Position numbers and translations under genes: made by a program. The notes under the pieces were generated by a model. That model did no database searches. It worked only from the letters and a program-made list of their open reading frames with translations, and was not told the DNA's origin. A stretch of 21,405 nucleotides of DNA, taken from UBA1858 sp964636225. GTDB lineage: Bacteria > Pseudomonadota > Gammaproteobacteria > UBA4575. The stretch lies in NCBI GenBank assembly GCA_964636225.1, contig CAZWQM010000023.1, positions 1-21,405 on the forward strand. Reading direction: 5' to 3'. Shown one piece after another: positions 1-7,273 of this stretch (its first letter is position 1; every line of letters begins with the position of its first letter).

Positions 1-2
1 AT

Positions 3-95
3 CCTCAGTTTGTTGCTGGTTACGACGCTTTAAGAGTTTTTAAGCGCGATACAGAAATATTTTGTTCAATTTGTAATAGAACTAAAAATCTTTAA
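3..95 (+). CDS. possible C-terminal tail of an upstream gene (partial, weak)
   Basis: One frame is open from the left edge to a TAA at 93-95 and encodes about 30 residues, including a short Cys-x-x-Cys (FCSIC) near its end. The other two forward frames close earlier, at about 33 and 44. An open stretch this short can easily occur by chance, so this is only a candidate 3' end of a gene lying mostly outside the window. No family can be assigned. The DNA from about 96 to 283 is A+T-rich, has no credible gene, and serves as the leader of the porin gene. Confidence 0.2.
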   Translation, partial: PQFVAGYDALRVFKRDTEIFCSICNRTKNL

Positions 96-150
96 AAAAT
101 AATTATTAAATCAAAATCTGAGCGAATTAAAACCTGAATTTCTGACATTT

Positions 151-168
151 TTGTCACAAAACTGTCAT
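151..168 (+). promoter_or_regulatory. Pho box (PhoB-P binding site) upstream of porin
   Basis: TTGTCACAAAACTGTCAT consists of two TGTCA cores spaced 11 bp apart and agrees with the enterobacterial Pho box consensus at 16 of 18 positions by eye. A third, less well spaced half-site (CTGACA, 142-147) lies just upstream. The site is about 130 bp ahead of the porin start. This suggests that PhoB-P activates the porin during phosphate limitation. A weak -10 may lie around 173-182, but I could not fix it. Confidence 0.75.
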
Positions 169-285
169 CTAAGTGAAATACCATCGCGTCCATCTAAAGC
201 TTTAGATGATATAGCCATTAACTTTCATTCAAGTCATTTGAAGTAAAGCTAGACGGCTAACTTCCCATAAAATTTTTAATCACAT

Positions 286-289
286 GGAG
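286..289 (+). promoter_or_regulatory. ribosome binding site that selects the porin start at 296
   Basis: GGAG sits six bases before the ATG at 296. It overlaps the first possible ATG at 284, which has no Shine-Dalgarno sequence of its own. The downstream ATG is therefore preferred, and it also gives a cleaner signal peptide. Confidence 0.65.
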
Positions 290-295
290 TTAAAT

Positions 296-1585
296 ATGAA
301 CTTAAAACATATTCGTGCTGCCTCAATGGCCGCACTGGTCGCATCGAGCGCAGTGGTTTCTAACCCTGTATTCGCGGAAAACGATGCCATGATGGAATTA
401 CTTAAGGTTCTTCGAGATAACGGAACTATCTCGGATGAAGCATACGGACTTCTGAAAAATTCAGCAGCTGCCGATCAGGAGAAAACTGATGCCAAGATTG
501 AAGAAACTGCCGAGAAAAAACTGGCTTCTGTTAATACGGTTTCTGATAAATTGAAGTGGGCCGAAAAAATTCAACTCAAAGGTGATTTGCGTCTGCGTCG
601 TCAATATGAGGAAGCAGACCCTGAAAATGGTGACAAGAGCAGCCGTGAACGTTACCGCTACCGTTTACGTTTAGGTGCGGAAGCTGAAGTGACAGACACT
701 GTGAATGTGGGTCTGGGCTTTGCCAGTGGAAGTGACGATGCTCGTTCAACAAATGAGACGCTGGATGATGGTTTCTCAACTAAAGACGCACGTCTGGATT
801 ATGCCTTCGCAGAATGGATGCCCGCAGATTGGGTCAGTGTTATCGGCGGTAAGTTTGGGCGCAAGGACTATTTGTGGGCACCTACAGACCTGTTATGGGA
901 CGGTGACATCAACCCTGAAGGCGTGTCTGTTCACCTACAAACAGACAATTCCTTTGGCACCGCGTATGCCAATGTGGGTCACTGGATTCTTGAAGAATAC
1001 TCTTCAGTCAGTGATGACCCTACATTGACCTATGCCCAGCTGGGTCACAAGTTCAAGTCGGGTAACTTCTTCGGTAACGTGGCCGGTACTTATTATTCAT
1101 TTGACGGCTTGGAAGATGGACCATCTATCGTTGGCAGTGGTGGCAACAATACGCTGGTTGGCGGCAACTACATGTATGACTATGATGCAATCGGCTTGTC
1201 AGGCGAAGTGGGTGTGATGGACGTGTTATTGCCAGGTAAGCGTTTCTCAATCTTTGCTGATTACGTGAAGAATGATGACAGTGATGAAGACACAGGCCGT
1301 GCCTTTGGCTTCAAATTTGGTGATGAAAAAGTCAAAGACCCACACACATGGCAGTTGAAGTTCATCAATGCAGATCTTGAAGCAGATGCCTTCCCGGATT
1401 TTCTGCCTGATTCGGATCGTCTGGGTGGAAACACTGGCGTTGAGTCGAATGAAGTTGAGTTCCAATATGCGATTGCTAAAAACATCATACTTGGACTTGA
1501 TTACTATGATTCAGAGCAGGATGCTCCTGGACTGGATGACGATGAAGAAAAAGTACTTCAGACAGATATTTTGTTCAAGTTCTAA
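296..1585 (+). CDS. putative outer-membrane porin, phosphate-regulated
   Basis: Predicted beta-barrel porin of 429 residues. Residues 1-27 form a Sec signal peptide ending NPVFA. A short helical segment follows with the pattern LRDNGTISDEAYGLLK and then a charged coiled-coil-like stretch. This layout is typical of the 'putative porin' family (Porin_5-like). The rest is rich in alternating aromatic and acidic residues, with many Asp/Gly turns, and ends in a C-terminal Phe (DILFKF), the usual outer-membrane barrel assembly signal. The start at 296 is chosen because GGAG lies six bases upstream. The ATG at 284 would add four residues without a ribosome site. A strong Pho box and the adjacent phoBR-pst genes suggest a role in uptake during phosphate limitation, but phosphate selectivity is not shown by the sequence. 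It is not obviously OprP/OprO or PhoE. Confidence 0.85.
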   Translation: MNLKHIRAASMAALVASSAVVSNPVFAENDAMMELLKVLRDNGTISDEAYGLLKNSAAADQEKTDAKIEETAEKKLASVNTVSDKLKWAEKIQLKGDLRLRRQYEEADPENGDKSSRERYRYRLRLGAEAEVTDTVNVGLGFASGSDDARSTNETLDDGFSTKDARLDYAFAEWMPADWVSVIGGKFGRKDYLWAPTDLLWDGDINPEGVSVHLQTDNSFGTAYANVGHWILEEYSSVSDDPTLTYAQLGHKFKSGNFFGNVAGTYYSFDGLEDGPSIVGSGGNNTLVGGNYMYDYDAIGLSGEVGVMDVLLPGKRFSIFADYVKNDDSDEDTGRAFGFKFGDEKVKDPHTWQLKFINADLEADAFPDFLPDSDRLGGNTGVESNEVEFQYAIAKNIILGLDYYDSEQDAPGLDDDEEKVLQTDILFKF

Positions 1586-1610
1586 ACTAAGCTAAACCTA
1601 GAAGTGGTAT

Positions 1611-1638
1611 GGGGCAGTGGAAACACTGCCCCTTTTTA
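1611..1638 (+). terminator. intrinsic terminator of the porin gene
   Basis: A perfect 9-bp G+C-rich stem (GGGGCAGTG / CACTGCCCC) with a GAAA loop is followed by TTTTTAT. It lies 25 bases after the porin stop and separates the porin transcript from phoB. Confidence 0.9.
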
Positions 1639-1661
1639 TGTTTGTTGTAATTGTTCTGGGT

Positions 1662-1679
1662 TTGTAACAAACTTTTAAT
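1662..1679 (+). promoter_or_regulatory. weak candidate Pho box upstream of phoB
   Basis: TTGTAACAAACTTTTAAT keeps a TTGTAAC first half, but its second half is poor; about 11 of 18 positions fit the consensus. The position, about 50-65 bases before phoB, would suit the autoregulation usual for phoBR. The match alone is not convincing. Confidence 0.3.
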
Positions 1680-1727
1680 TTGAGAAATAAATAATCCCTT
1701 CAATTTGAAGATCAATCTTTTTGAGTG

Positions 1728-2471
1728 ATGATGGATTTACAGTCGAATTTGCAGCCAGCTAATTTTGTCTTACCGCGTATGAAAAAACACCGGATACTTA
1801 TCGTCGAAGATGAAAAGCCGATTCGGGATATGGTGTATTTTGCGCTGGATAGCGATGGTTACGAAATCCAAGAAGCAGTAGATGGAAGGGGCGCCACAGA
1901 AATGCTGGCCCAGGAGTTGCCCAGCCTGATTCTAATGGACTGGATGTTACCTGATGTATCAGGATTGGAGCTGGTTAGGCGCATCAAGCGCGATGAAGTT
2001 ACCCGCTCGATTCCTATTATTATGCTGACAGCAAAAACCGAAGAGCGGGATAAAATTGAAGGCCTGGATTCGGGTGCGGATGACTACATCACCAAACCTT
2101 TTTCTATCAAGGAACTGTCGGCAAGAATTCGCGCGGTGATGCGTCGAATTGAAGATGGTGATGGCGATAATAAAATCAGTTATGGCAAGTTAATACTTGA
2201 CCTCAATGCCCATCATGTAATCATTAATGATACACCTATAGAATTAGGACCTACTGAGTTCCGCTTATTAGATTTTTTTATGACGCATCCCGATAAAGTC
2301 TACAGCCGAACCCAATTACTGGATTTTGTATGGGGGCGTAGCAAATTTGTAGAGGAACGCACAGTGGACGTCCACATTCTGCGTTTACGAAAGCTATTGA
2401 AACCATATAACTGTCATAAAATGGTCCAAACAGTTCGAGGCTACGGTTACCGCTTTATTGTCGAGAAATAA
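1728..2471 (+). CDS. phoB: phosphate regulon response regulator PhoB
   Basis: OmpR/PhoB-type response regulator. The receiver domain begins at HRILIVEDEKP (acidic pocket E-D), has the phospho-acceptor Asp in LILMDWMLPD, the conserved Thr in MLTAKTEE and the Lys in YITKPFS. The C-terminal winged helix contains LGPTEFRLLDFFM and ends RTVDVHILRLRKLL...VRGYGYRF, which is the DNA-contacting pattern of PhoB. The start is uncertain. GTG 1725, ATG 1728 and ATG 1731 give an N-terminal extension of about 17 residues before the domain. ATG 1779 gives about 230 residues, the usual PhoB length, but no start has a good ribosome site. The gene is followed by phoR with a one-base stop/start overlap, implying translational coupling. 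The Pho boxes at the porin and pstS are its expected targets. Confidence 0.95.
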   Translation: MMDLQSNLQPANFVLPRMKKHRILIVEDEKPIRDMVYFALDSDGYEIQEAVDGRGATEMLAQELPSLILMDWMLPDVSGLELVRRIKRDEVTRSIPIIMLTAKTEERDKIEGLDSGADDYITKPFSIKELSARIRAVMRRIEDGDGDNKISYGKLILDLNAHHVIINDTPIELGPTEFRLLDFFMTHPDKVYSRTQLLDFVWGRSKFVEERTVDVHILRLRKLLKPYNCHKMVQTVRGYGYRFIVEK

Positions 2472-3796
2472 TGCGCATAGGCACATTCTGGGTTGAATTT
2501 CGGCTGGCTTTAGCTTTTTTTGCTGTCAGTTTAATTCTGGGCTATCTCACAGGGGGCCACTGGGGCCTTTCAATTTCGATTGGCTTATTTGCCTTTATCA
2601 TCTGGCATCTTCGAGAACTAATGAAACTGCGTCGCTGGCTGGATGCAGGCGCGTACGTTGAGGATGTGCCGAATCTGCACGGATCGATGTATCAAATTAT
2701 CGCCCAAGTCTGCGACATAAAAGAACATCTTTTTGAACAGCAGAACAAATTGGAATATTCCTTAAACAAGTTTGATGCCGCCACCAATGCGATGCCCGAT
2801 GCCATGCTGATTGTAGATCAAGTGCAAACGATTCAATGGGCCAACCCCGCGGCCAGAACACTGCTCAATATCGATTCCGGGCGTGATGTTGGTCAGCGGA
2901 TTGATAATATTGTGCGAGATCCGGATATCACCCGCTATTTGCATAATGGAATATATGACGAACCACTGGAGTTTTCTTCAAAGAATAGTCAGGAAAAAGA
3001 TCTATTGCTGAAAGTGGTTTCATATGAAGATGGTAATAAATTACTGATCGTGCATGATCATGGTGACCTTCTACATTTGCAAAATGTGCGAAAAGAGTTT
3101 GTTTCAAATGCTTCGCATGAAATGCGCACACCGCTGACGGTGATCATTGGTTATCTTGAAACACTCGCCATGCGTGAAGAAATGTCCACGGCTACCCGCC
3201 GGGGTGTTGAGGGTGCCCTGGAGCAGGCGCAAAGACTCAAACGCCTGATAGAGGATTTACTTTCATTATCTAAACTGGAAAGTCTGCCACTGACAAAAAA
3301 TCACATAGAGAAAATTGACATTGCAATGCTGGTTCGTGAAAGTGTTGAGATGCTGAAATCCTCTGATCTGTTTAAAAATCAGCAATTTAGTTTGAACATG
3401 AACGAAGGTATTTACATCAATGGTGATTACTGTGAATTACAAAGTGCTATCCAGAACGTCATGGACAATGCAGTTAAATATTCTCCTGAGGATTCACAAA
3501 TTGAAATCAGCTGGGACAAAGCCAGTGAAGGCGGTTCACTATTGGCCATAACAGACCATGGAGAAGGGATTGATCAGGTCCATATTCCACGCTTGACTGA
3601 GCGTTTTTATCGTATTGACAAAGGTCGATCACGTGATATGGGTGGAACGGGTCTTGGACTGTCAATTGTAAAGCATGTAATGGAGCGACATGGCGGTGAA
3701 ATTAAAATTCGCAGCCAGAAAGAACAGGGAACTCGCGTTGAACTGTACTTCCCCGAAAAACGTAATGTTTATAAAGAACAGCGAGTTAGTGCCTAG
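2471..3796 (+). CDS. phoR: phosphate regulon sensor histidine kinase PhoR
   Basis: Membrane histidine kinase of 441 residues. Two closely spaced hydrophobic segments (about residues 8-46) with almost no periplasmic loop match PhoR, which senses phosphate through Pst/PhoU rather than by an external domain. A PAS region follows (about 95-190). The dimerisation/phosphotransfer site is FVSNASHEMRTPLT, with the phospho-acceptor His at residue 216. The ATPase domain shows the N box (QNVMDNAVKYS), G1 (DHGEGI), F box (ERFYRID) and G2 (GGTGLGLSIVKHV). All key catalytic residues are present. The ATG shares its A with the phoB stop codon (TAATG), so the two proteins are probably co-translated. It should phosphorylate PhoB under low phosphate and dephosphorylate it when PstSCAB-PhoU signals sufficiency. 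Confidence 0.95.
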   Translation: MRIGTFWVEFRLALAFFAVSLILGYLTGGHWGLSISIGLFAFIIWHLRELMKLRRWLDAGAYVEDVPNLHGSMYQIIAQVCDIKEHLFEQQNKLEYSLNKFDAATNAMPDAMLIVDQVQTIQWANPAARTLLNIDSGRDVGQRIDNIVRDPDITRYLHNGIYDEPLEFSSKNSQEKDLLLKVVSYEDGNKLLIVHDHGDLLHLQNVRKEFVSNASHEMRTPLTVIIGYLETLAMREEMSTATRRGVEGALEQAQRLKRLIEDLLSLSKLESLPLTKNHIEKIDIAMLVRESVEMLKSSDLFKNQQFSLNMNEGIYINGDYCELQSAIQNVMDNAVKYSPEDSQIEISWDKASEGGSLLAITDHGEGIDQVHIPRLTERFYRIDKGRSRDMGGTGLGLSIVKHVMERHGGEIKIRSQKEQGTRVELYFPEKRNVYKEQRVSA

Positions 3797-3804
3797 ATAC
3801 CGCC

Positions 3805-3822
3805 CTGTAATACAAATGTAAC
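3805..3822 (+). promoter_or_regulatory. Pho box upstream of pstS
   Basis: CTGTAATACAAATGTAAC has two TGTAA cores spaced 11 bp apart and fits the Pho box consensus at about 14 of 18 positions. It begins eight bases after the phoR stop and ends about 68 bases before pstS. A possible -10 (TAATAG, about 3830-3835) lies close downstream, as expected where PhoB-P substitutes for the -35 contact. Confidence 0.7.
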
Positions 3823-3890
3823 AAATAAGTAATAGAGTACCGGCTCCATATCTAACATGCCGATAAACAAGGCAATTTTTAGGAGATTAT

Positions 3891-4871
3891 ATGAACTTTA
3901 AGCATATGACTGCTGCGCTAACTGCGTTAGTAGTGGTAACGACTGCGACGAGTGTTGCGTTCGCTGAGCCAAAAGTCGATGAAGGATTGAAAGAGTACAC
4001 TGTGTCTAGCGGTGTATCGGGTAACTTATCCAGTGTTGGTTCAGATACACTTGCAAACTTGATGACACTTTGGGCAGAGGATTACAAACGTTTCTATCCA
4101 AACGTAAATATTCAAATTCAGGCAGCAGGCTCTTCGACTGCACCGCCGGCGTTGACTGAAGGTACATCCAATCTGGGACCGATGAGTCGCAAGATGAAGG
4201 ACAACGAAATTGCGGCTTTTGAGGAAAAGTATGGTTACAAGCCAACCGCTATTCCGGTTGCCATTGATGCATTAGCTGTATTTGTGCATAAAGATAACCC
4301 CATCAAATGGCTTTCTATCAAGCAGGTGGATGCTATTTTCTCAAGCACACGCAAATGTGGTGCGACGAATACTGTCAGCACTTGGGGCGATCTGGGGATG
4401 AGCGGCGAATGGGCGCGTAAAGACGTTCAATTGTTCGGCCGTAATTCCGTGTCTGGTACCTACGGTTACTTCAAAGAGGAAGCGCTGTGTAAAGGTGACT
4501 ACAAGTCTACTGTCAACGAGCAGCCAGGATCAGCGTCTGTAGTTCAATCTGTTACTCAATCACTTAATGGAATTGGCTACTCAGGTATTGGATACAAGAC
4601 TACCGGGGTTCGTGCACTTCCATTATCCAAGGGCGACTCAGATAACTACATTGAAGCCACGTCTGAAACGGCAATTTCAGGAAAATACCCGCTGGCTCGA
4701 TTCCTCTACGTCTATGTGAACAAGCATCCAAACAAAGGACTTTCTCCGTTGGAAGGTGAGTTCATTAAAATGGTGTTGTCGAAAGAAGGTCAGAAAGTAG
4801 TAGTTAAAGATGGATATATTCCATTACCGGAAAAAGTAACTGAAAAGACACTGAAATCATTAGGCATGTAA
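3891..4871 (+). CDS. pstS: periplasmic phosphate-binding protein PstS
   Basis: High-affinity phosphate-binding protein of the PstSCAB importer, 326 residues. A Sec signal peptide ends near SVAFA (about residue 25). The mature protein has the anion-binding turns SVGSDTLANL, AAGSSTAPPAL and GPMSRKM, and the later segment FGRNSVSGTYGYFKE, all typical of phosphate-binding PstS proteins. There is no lipobox Cys, so it should be a soluble periplasmic protein. AGGAG lies five bases before the ATG, a strong ribosome site compared with the other pst genes. A Pho box lies upstream and an intrinsic terminator downstream, so the monocistronic pstS message should dominate. Its signal peptide resembles that of the porin (MNFKHMTAA versus MNLKHIRAA). 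Confidence 0.95.
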   Translation: MNFKHMTAALTALVVVTTATSVAFAEPKVDEGLKEYTVSSGVSGNLSSVGSDTLANLMTLWAEDYKRFYPNVNIQIQAAGSSTAPPALTEGTSNLGPMSRKMKDNEIAAFEEKYGYKPTAIPVAIDALAVFVHKDNPIKWLSIKQVDAIFSSTRKCGATNTVSTWGDLGMSGEWARKDVQLFGRNSVSGTYGYFKEEALCKGDYKSTVNEQPGSASVVQSVTQSLNGIGYSGIGYKTTGVRALPLSKGDSDNYIEATSETAISGKYPLARFLYVYVNKHPNKGLSPLEGEFIKMVLSKEGQKVVVKDGYIPLPEKVTEKTLKSLGM

Positions 4872-4908
4872 TAACTGCCATTGATTTAAAGGTTGCAATT
4901 TTAGCTCC

Positions 4909-4945
4909 AGAAAGCCCTGTAAATACTTATAGGGCTTTCTTTTTA
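4909..4945 (+). terminator. intrinsic terminator between pstS and pstC
   Basis: A perfect 10-bp stem (AGAAAGCCCT / AGGGCTTTCT) with a 12-base loop is followed by TTTTAT. It sits 37 bases after pstS and 65 bases before pstC. No convincing promoter was seen for pstC, so partial read-through probably feeds the rest of the operon. Confidence 0.85.
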
Positions 4946-5009
4946 TATGATGCACATAATCATTTGATATAGTTAGCGCACGATAAAAACAACAATCATT
5001 ATTCATTAA

Positions 5010-7268
5010 ATGGAAGCCGTCTCTACTACAGATAAGAATGCTGCCGCCGAGCGTCGCTGGAAAATACGCAGAACTATCGACATAACCGCCCGCCGGTTGG
5101 TTGAAGTGGGTGGAATTAGCGTAATTGCGGCGATTGCCCTCATATTCCTGTTTCTGCTGAGTGTGGTTTATCCATTATTTGGCCAACCTTCCTTAAAAGA
5201 GGTGGGACAGTATCAACTGGCTAATGTCAGCGATGAAACCTTATATCTGGCTGTAGAAGAACAGGCGGAGATAGGCTTTCGAGTAGGCAAGTCCGGAAGT
5301 TTGTCGTTTTTTAATGTAGAAAATGGTGAAATCGTTCTGAACGAGACTTTACCTCTGGAAGCCGATAATCCCATTACTTCATTTCAAGTCGTCAACGACA
5401 GCACTGGCATGTTGGCGGTGGGCTTGCAGTCTGGCGATATGCTGTTTTTCCAGCATCATTATGATCTGGAATTTACCGAGACTCGACGAATTACTCACCC
5501 CGACGTGTTATATCCCTACGGTGAAGAAACATTTTCCGTAGCCCCGGGACCCGTAATTGATTTTGGGGTGGGCGATAATAAAAATGCGATAACAGTGTTG
5601 GCGCGTACCACGGATGGCAATCTTGTACTGCAGTCATTCCGGAAGGAAACCTCATTTATTGATGAAACGGTTACACTCGAAGTAGACGAGAGTGACGAGA
5701 TTAATTTTATGGAGCCTGTACTTGGTTTGCTTGTCGATCCTGAGCAGGAGTGGGCATATGTACTTAGCGAGAATGGAAATTTATCTACTTTCGATATCCG
5801 GCAAAAAAGTTTTGATCAGAAACAAAAAGTAAGGGTGACTAAAGGGGAGGTCAAACCGACCATTATCAAATTTTTAACCGGTGGAATTTCATTATTAATT
5901 GGTGACAGTACTGGAACCTTATCTCAGTGGTTCAATGTGCGGACGGATGGTGATGAAAATCTGGAATTTAAAATCACCAGAATTCGACAAACACAAATAG
6001 ACAACTCGCCCGTTGTCAGCATTGCAGCAGAACAACTTCGAAAAGGAGTGATTGCAGGCAGTCAGGCGGGCACTATTAAATTATATTACACCACCAGTGA
6101 ACGCGATCTGTTGTCACTGTCAGCCAGTGACAGTGCCATTAATATACTTGCAGTAGCGCCACGTGCCGATATGTTTATTGCAGAAAGTCGAAATAAGCAG
6201 ATTCAGGCCTGGCACATTGATAATCATCACCCCGAGTCATCTTTTAAGTCTTTATGGGGGAAAGTATGGTATGAAGATTATGTAAAGCCCGATTTTATCT
6301 GGCAGTCTTCATCTGCCAGTAGTGACTTTGAGCCAAAATTCAGTTTGGTGCCGCTAACTTTTGGAACACTAAAGGCGGCTTTCTATGCCATGTTATTTGC
6401 TATGCCATTAGCGATTTGTGGGGCAATTTTCACAGCTTACTTCATGGCGCCCAAAATGCGCGGTATTGTTAAGCCTTCGATTGAAATTATGGAAGCCTTG
6501 CCCACGGTAATTTTGGGCTTCCTTGCCGGACTCTGGCTGGCGCCTTTTGTAGAAATGCATTTGCCGGGAGTATTCAGTGTATTTGTATTTTTGCCAATCG
6601 GTATCGTTCTGATGGCATTGCTTTGGTGGAATTTGCCTGGAAAAACCAAACAATTAATCCCGGAAGGCTGGGAGCCGGTGGCGCTGGTAATTCCGATTAT
6701 TGTGATAGCAATGTTCTGCATTCATCTTTCACCTTATATGGAGAAAGTGTTTTTTGATGGTGATATTCGTGTCTGGCTAAATCACGAAATGGGCATTGGG
6801 TTTGATCAGCGTAATGCTTTGATTATTGGTCTGGCGATGGGATTTGCGGTAATTCCTACCATATTTTCAATAGCAGAAGATGCCATTTTCAGTGTGCCTA
6901 AACACTTAACATCCGGATCACTGGCACTGGGTGCAACTCCTTGGCAAACGCTGGTCAGGGTTGTTTTACTGTCGGCGAGTCCGGGAATATTTTCAGCTGT
7001 TATGATTGGTTTTGGGCGTGCGGTCGGTGAAACAATGATTGTACTGATGGCAACTGGAAATACGCCGGTGATGGACTTCAGTATATTTCAGGGAATGCGT
7101 ACCTTATCTGCAAACGTGGCGGTGGAGCTGCCTGAGTCCGAAGTAGATAGCACGCATTACAGAATATTATTTCTGGCCGCGTTTGTTTTGTTTATTTTTA
7201 CGTTTTTCTTCAACACGGCGGCTGAAATTGTGCGCCAGCGTTTGAGAAAGAAATACAGTAGTCTGTAA
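5010..7268 (+). CDS. pstC: phosphate ABC transporter permease PstC, long form with extra periplasmic domain
   Basis: Membrane subunit of the Pst importer, 752 residues and far longer than the compact enterobacterial PstC. A positively charged N-terminus leads to TM1 (about residues 34-57). About 390 residues follow that look soluble and beta-rich, with repeated short strands and turns (for example SGNLSTFDI-, TGTLSQWF- and AGTIKLYY-type units), suggesting a WD/propeller-like fold in the periplasm. From about residue 446 comes the permease domain with several TM helices. The cytoplasmic loop GSLALGATPWQTLVRVVLL, near residue 635, is the EAA-type contact with PstB. Long PstC forms are known in Pseudomonas and other gammaproteobacteria; the function of the extra domain is not known to me. 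No clear ribosome site precedes the ATG. pstA follows after five bases. Confidence 0.93.
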   Translation: MEAVSTTDKNAAAERRWKIRRTIDITARRLVEVGGISVIAAIALIFLFLLSVVYPLFGQPSLKEVGQYQLANVSDETLYLAVEEQAEIGFRVGKSGSLSFFNVENGEIVLNETLPLEADNPITSFQVVNDSTGMLAVGLQSGDMLFFQHHYDLEFTETRRITHPDVLYPYGEETFSVAPGPVIDFGVGDNKNAITVLARTTDGNLVLQSFRKETSFIDETVTLEVDESDEINFMEPVLGLLVDPEQEWAYVLSENGNLSTFDIRQKSFDQKQKVRVTKGEVKPTIIKFLTGGISLLIGDSTGTLSQWFNVRTDGDENLEFKITRIRQTQIDNSPVVSIAAEQLRKGVIAGSQAGTIKLYYTTSERDLLSLSASDSAINILAVAPRADMFIAESRNKQIQAWHIDNHHPESSFKSLWGKVWYEDYVKPDFIWQSSSASSDFEPKFSLVPLTFGTLKAAFYAMLFAMPLAICGAIFTAYFMAPKMRGIVKPSIEIMEALPTVILGFLAGLWLAPFVEMHLPGVFSVFVFLPIGIVLMALLWWNLPGKTKQLIPEGWEPVALVIPIIVIAMFCIHLSPYMEKVFFDGDIRVWLNHEMGIGFDQRNALIIGLAMGFAVIPTIFSIAEDAIFSVPKHLTSGSLALGATPWQTLVRVVLLSASPGIFSAVMIGFGRAVGETMIVLMATGNTPVMDFSIFQGMRTLSANVAVELPESEVDSTHYRILFLAAFVLFIFTFFFNTAAEIVRQRLRKKYSSL

Positions 7269-7273
7269 CGATT

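Noticed and set aside
4960..5009. Promoter for pstC using TTGATA at 4964-4969
   Set aside because: No acceptable -10 occurs 16-18 bases downstream; A-rich stretches are at the wrong spacing.
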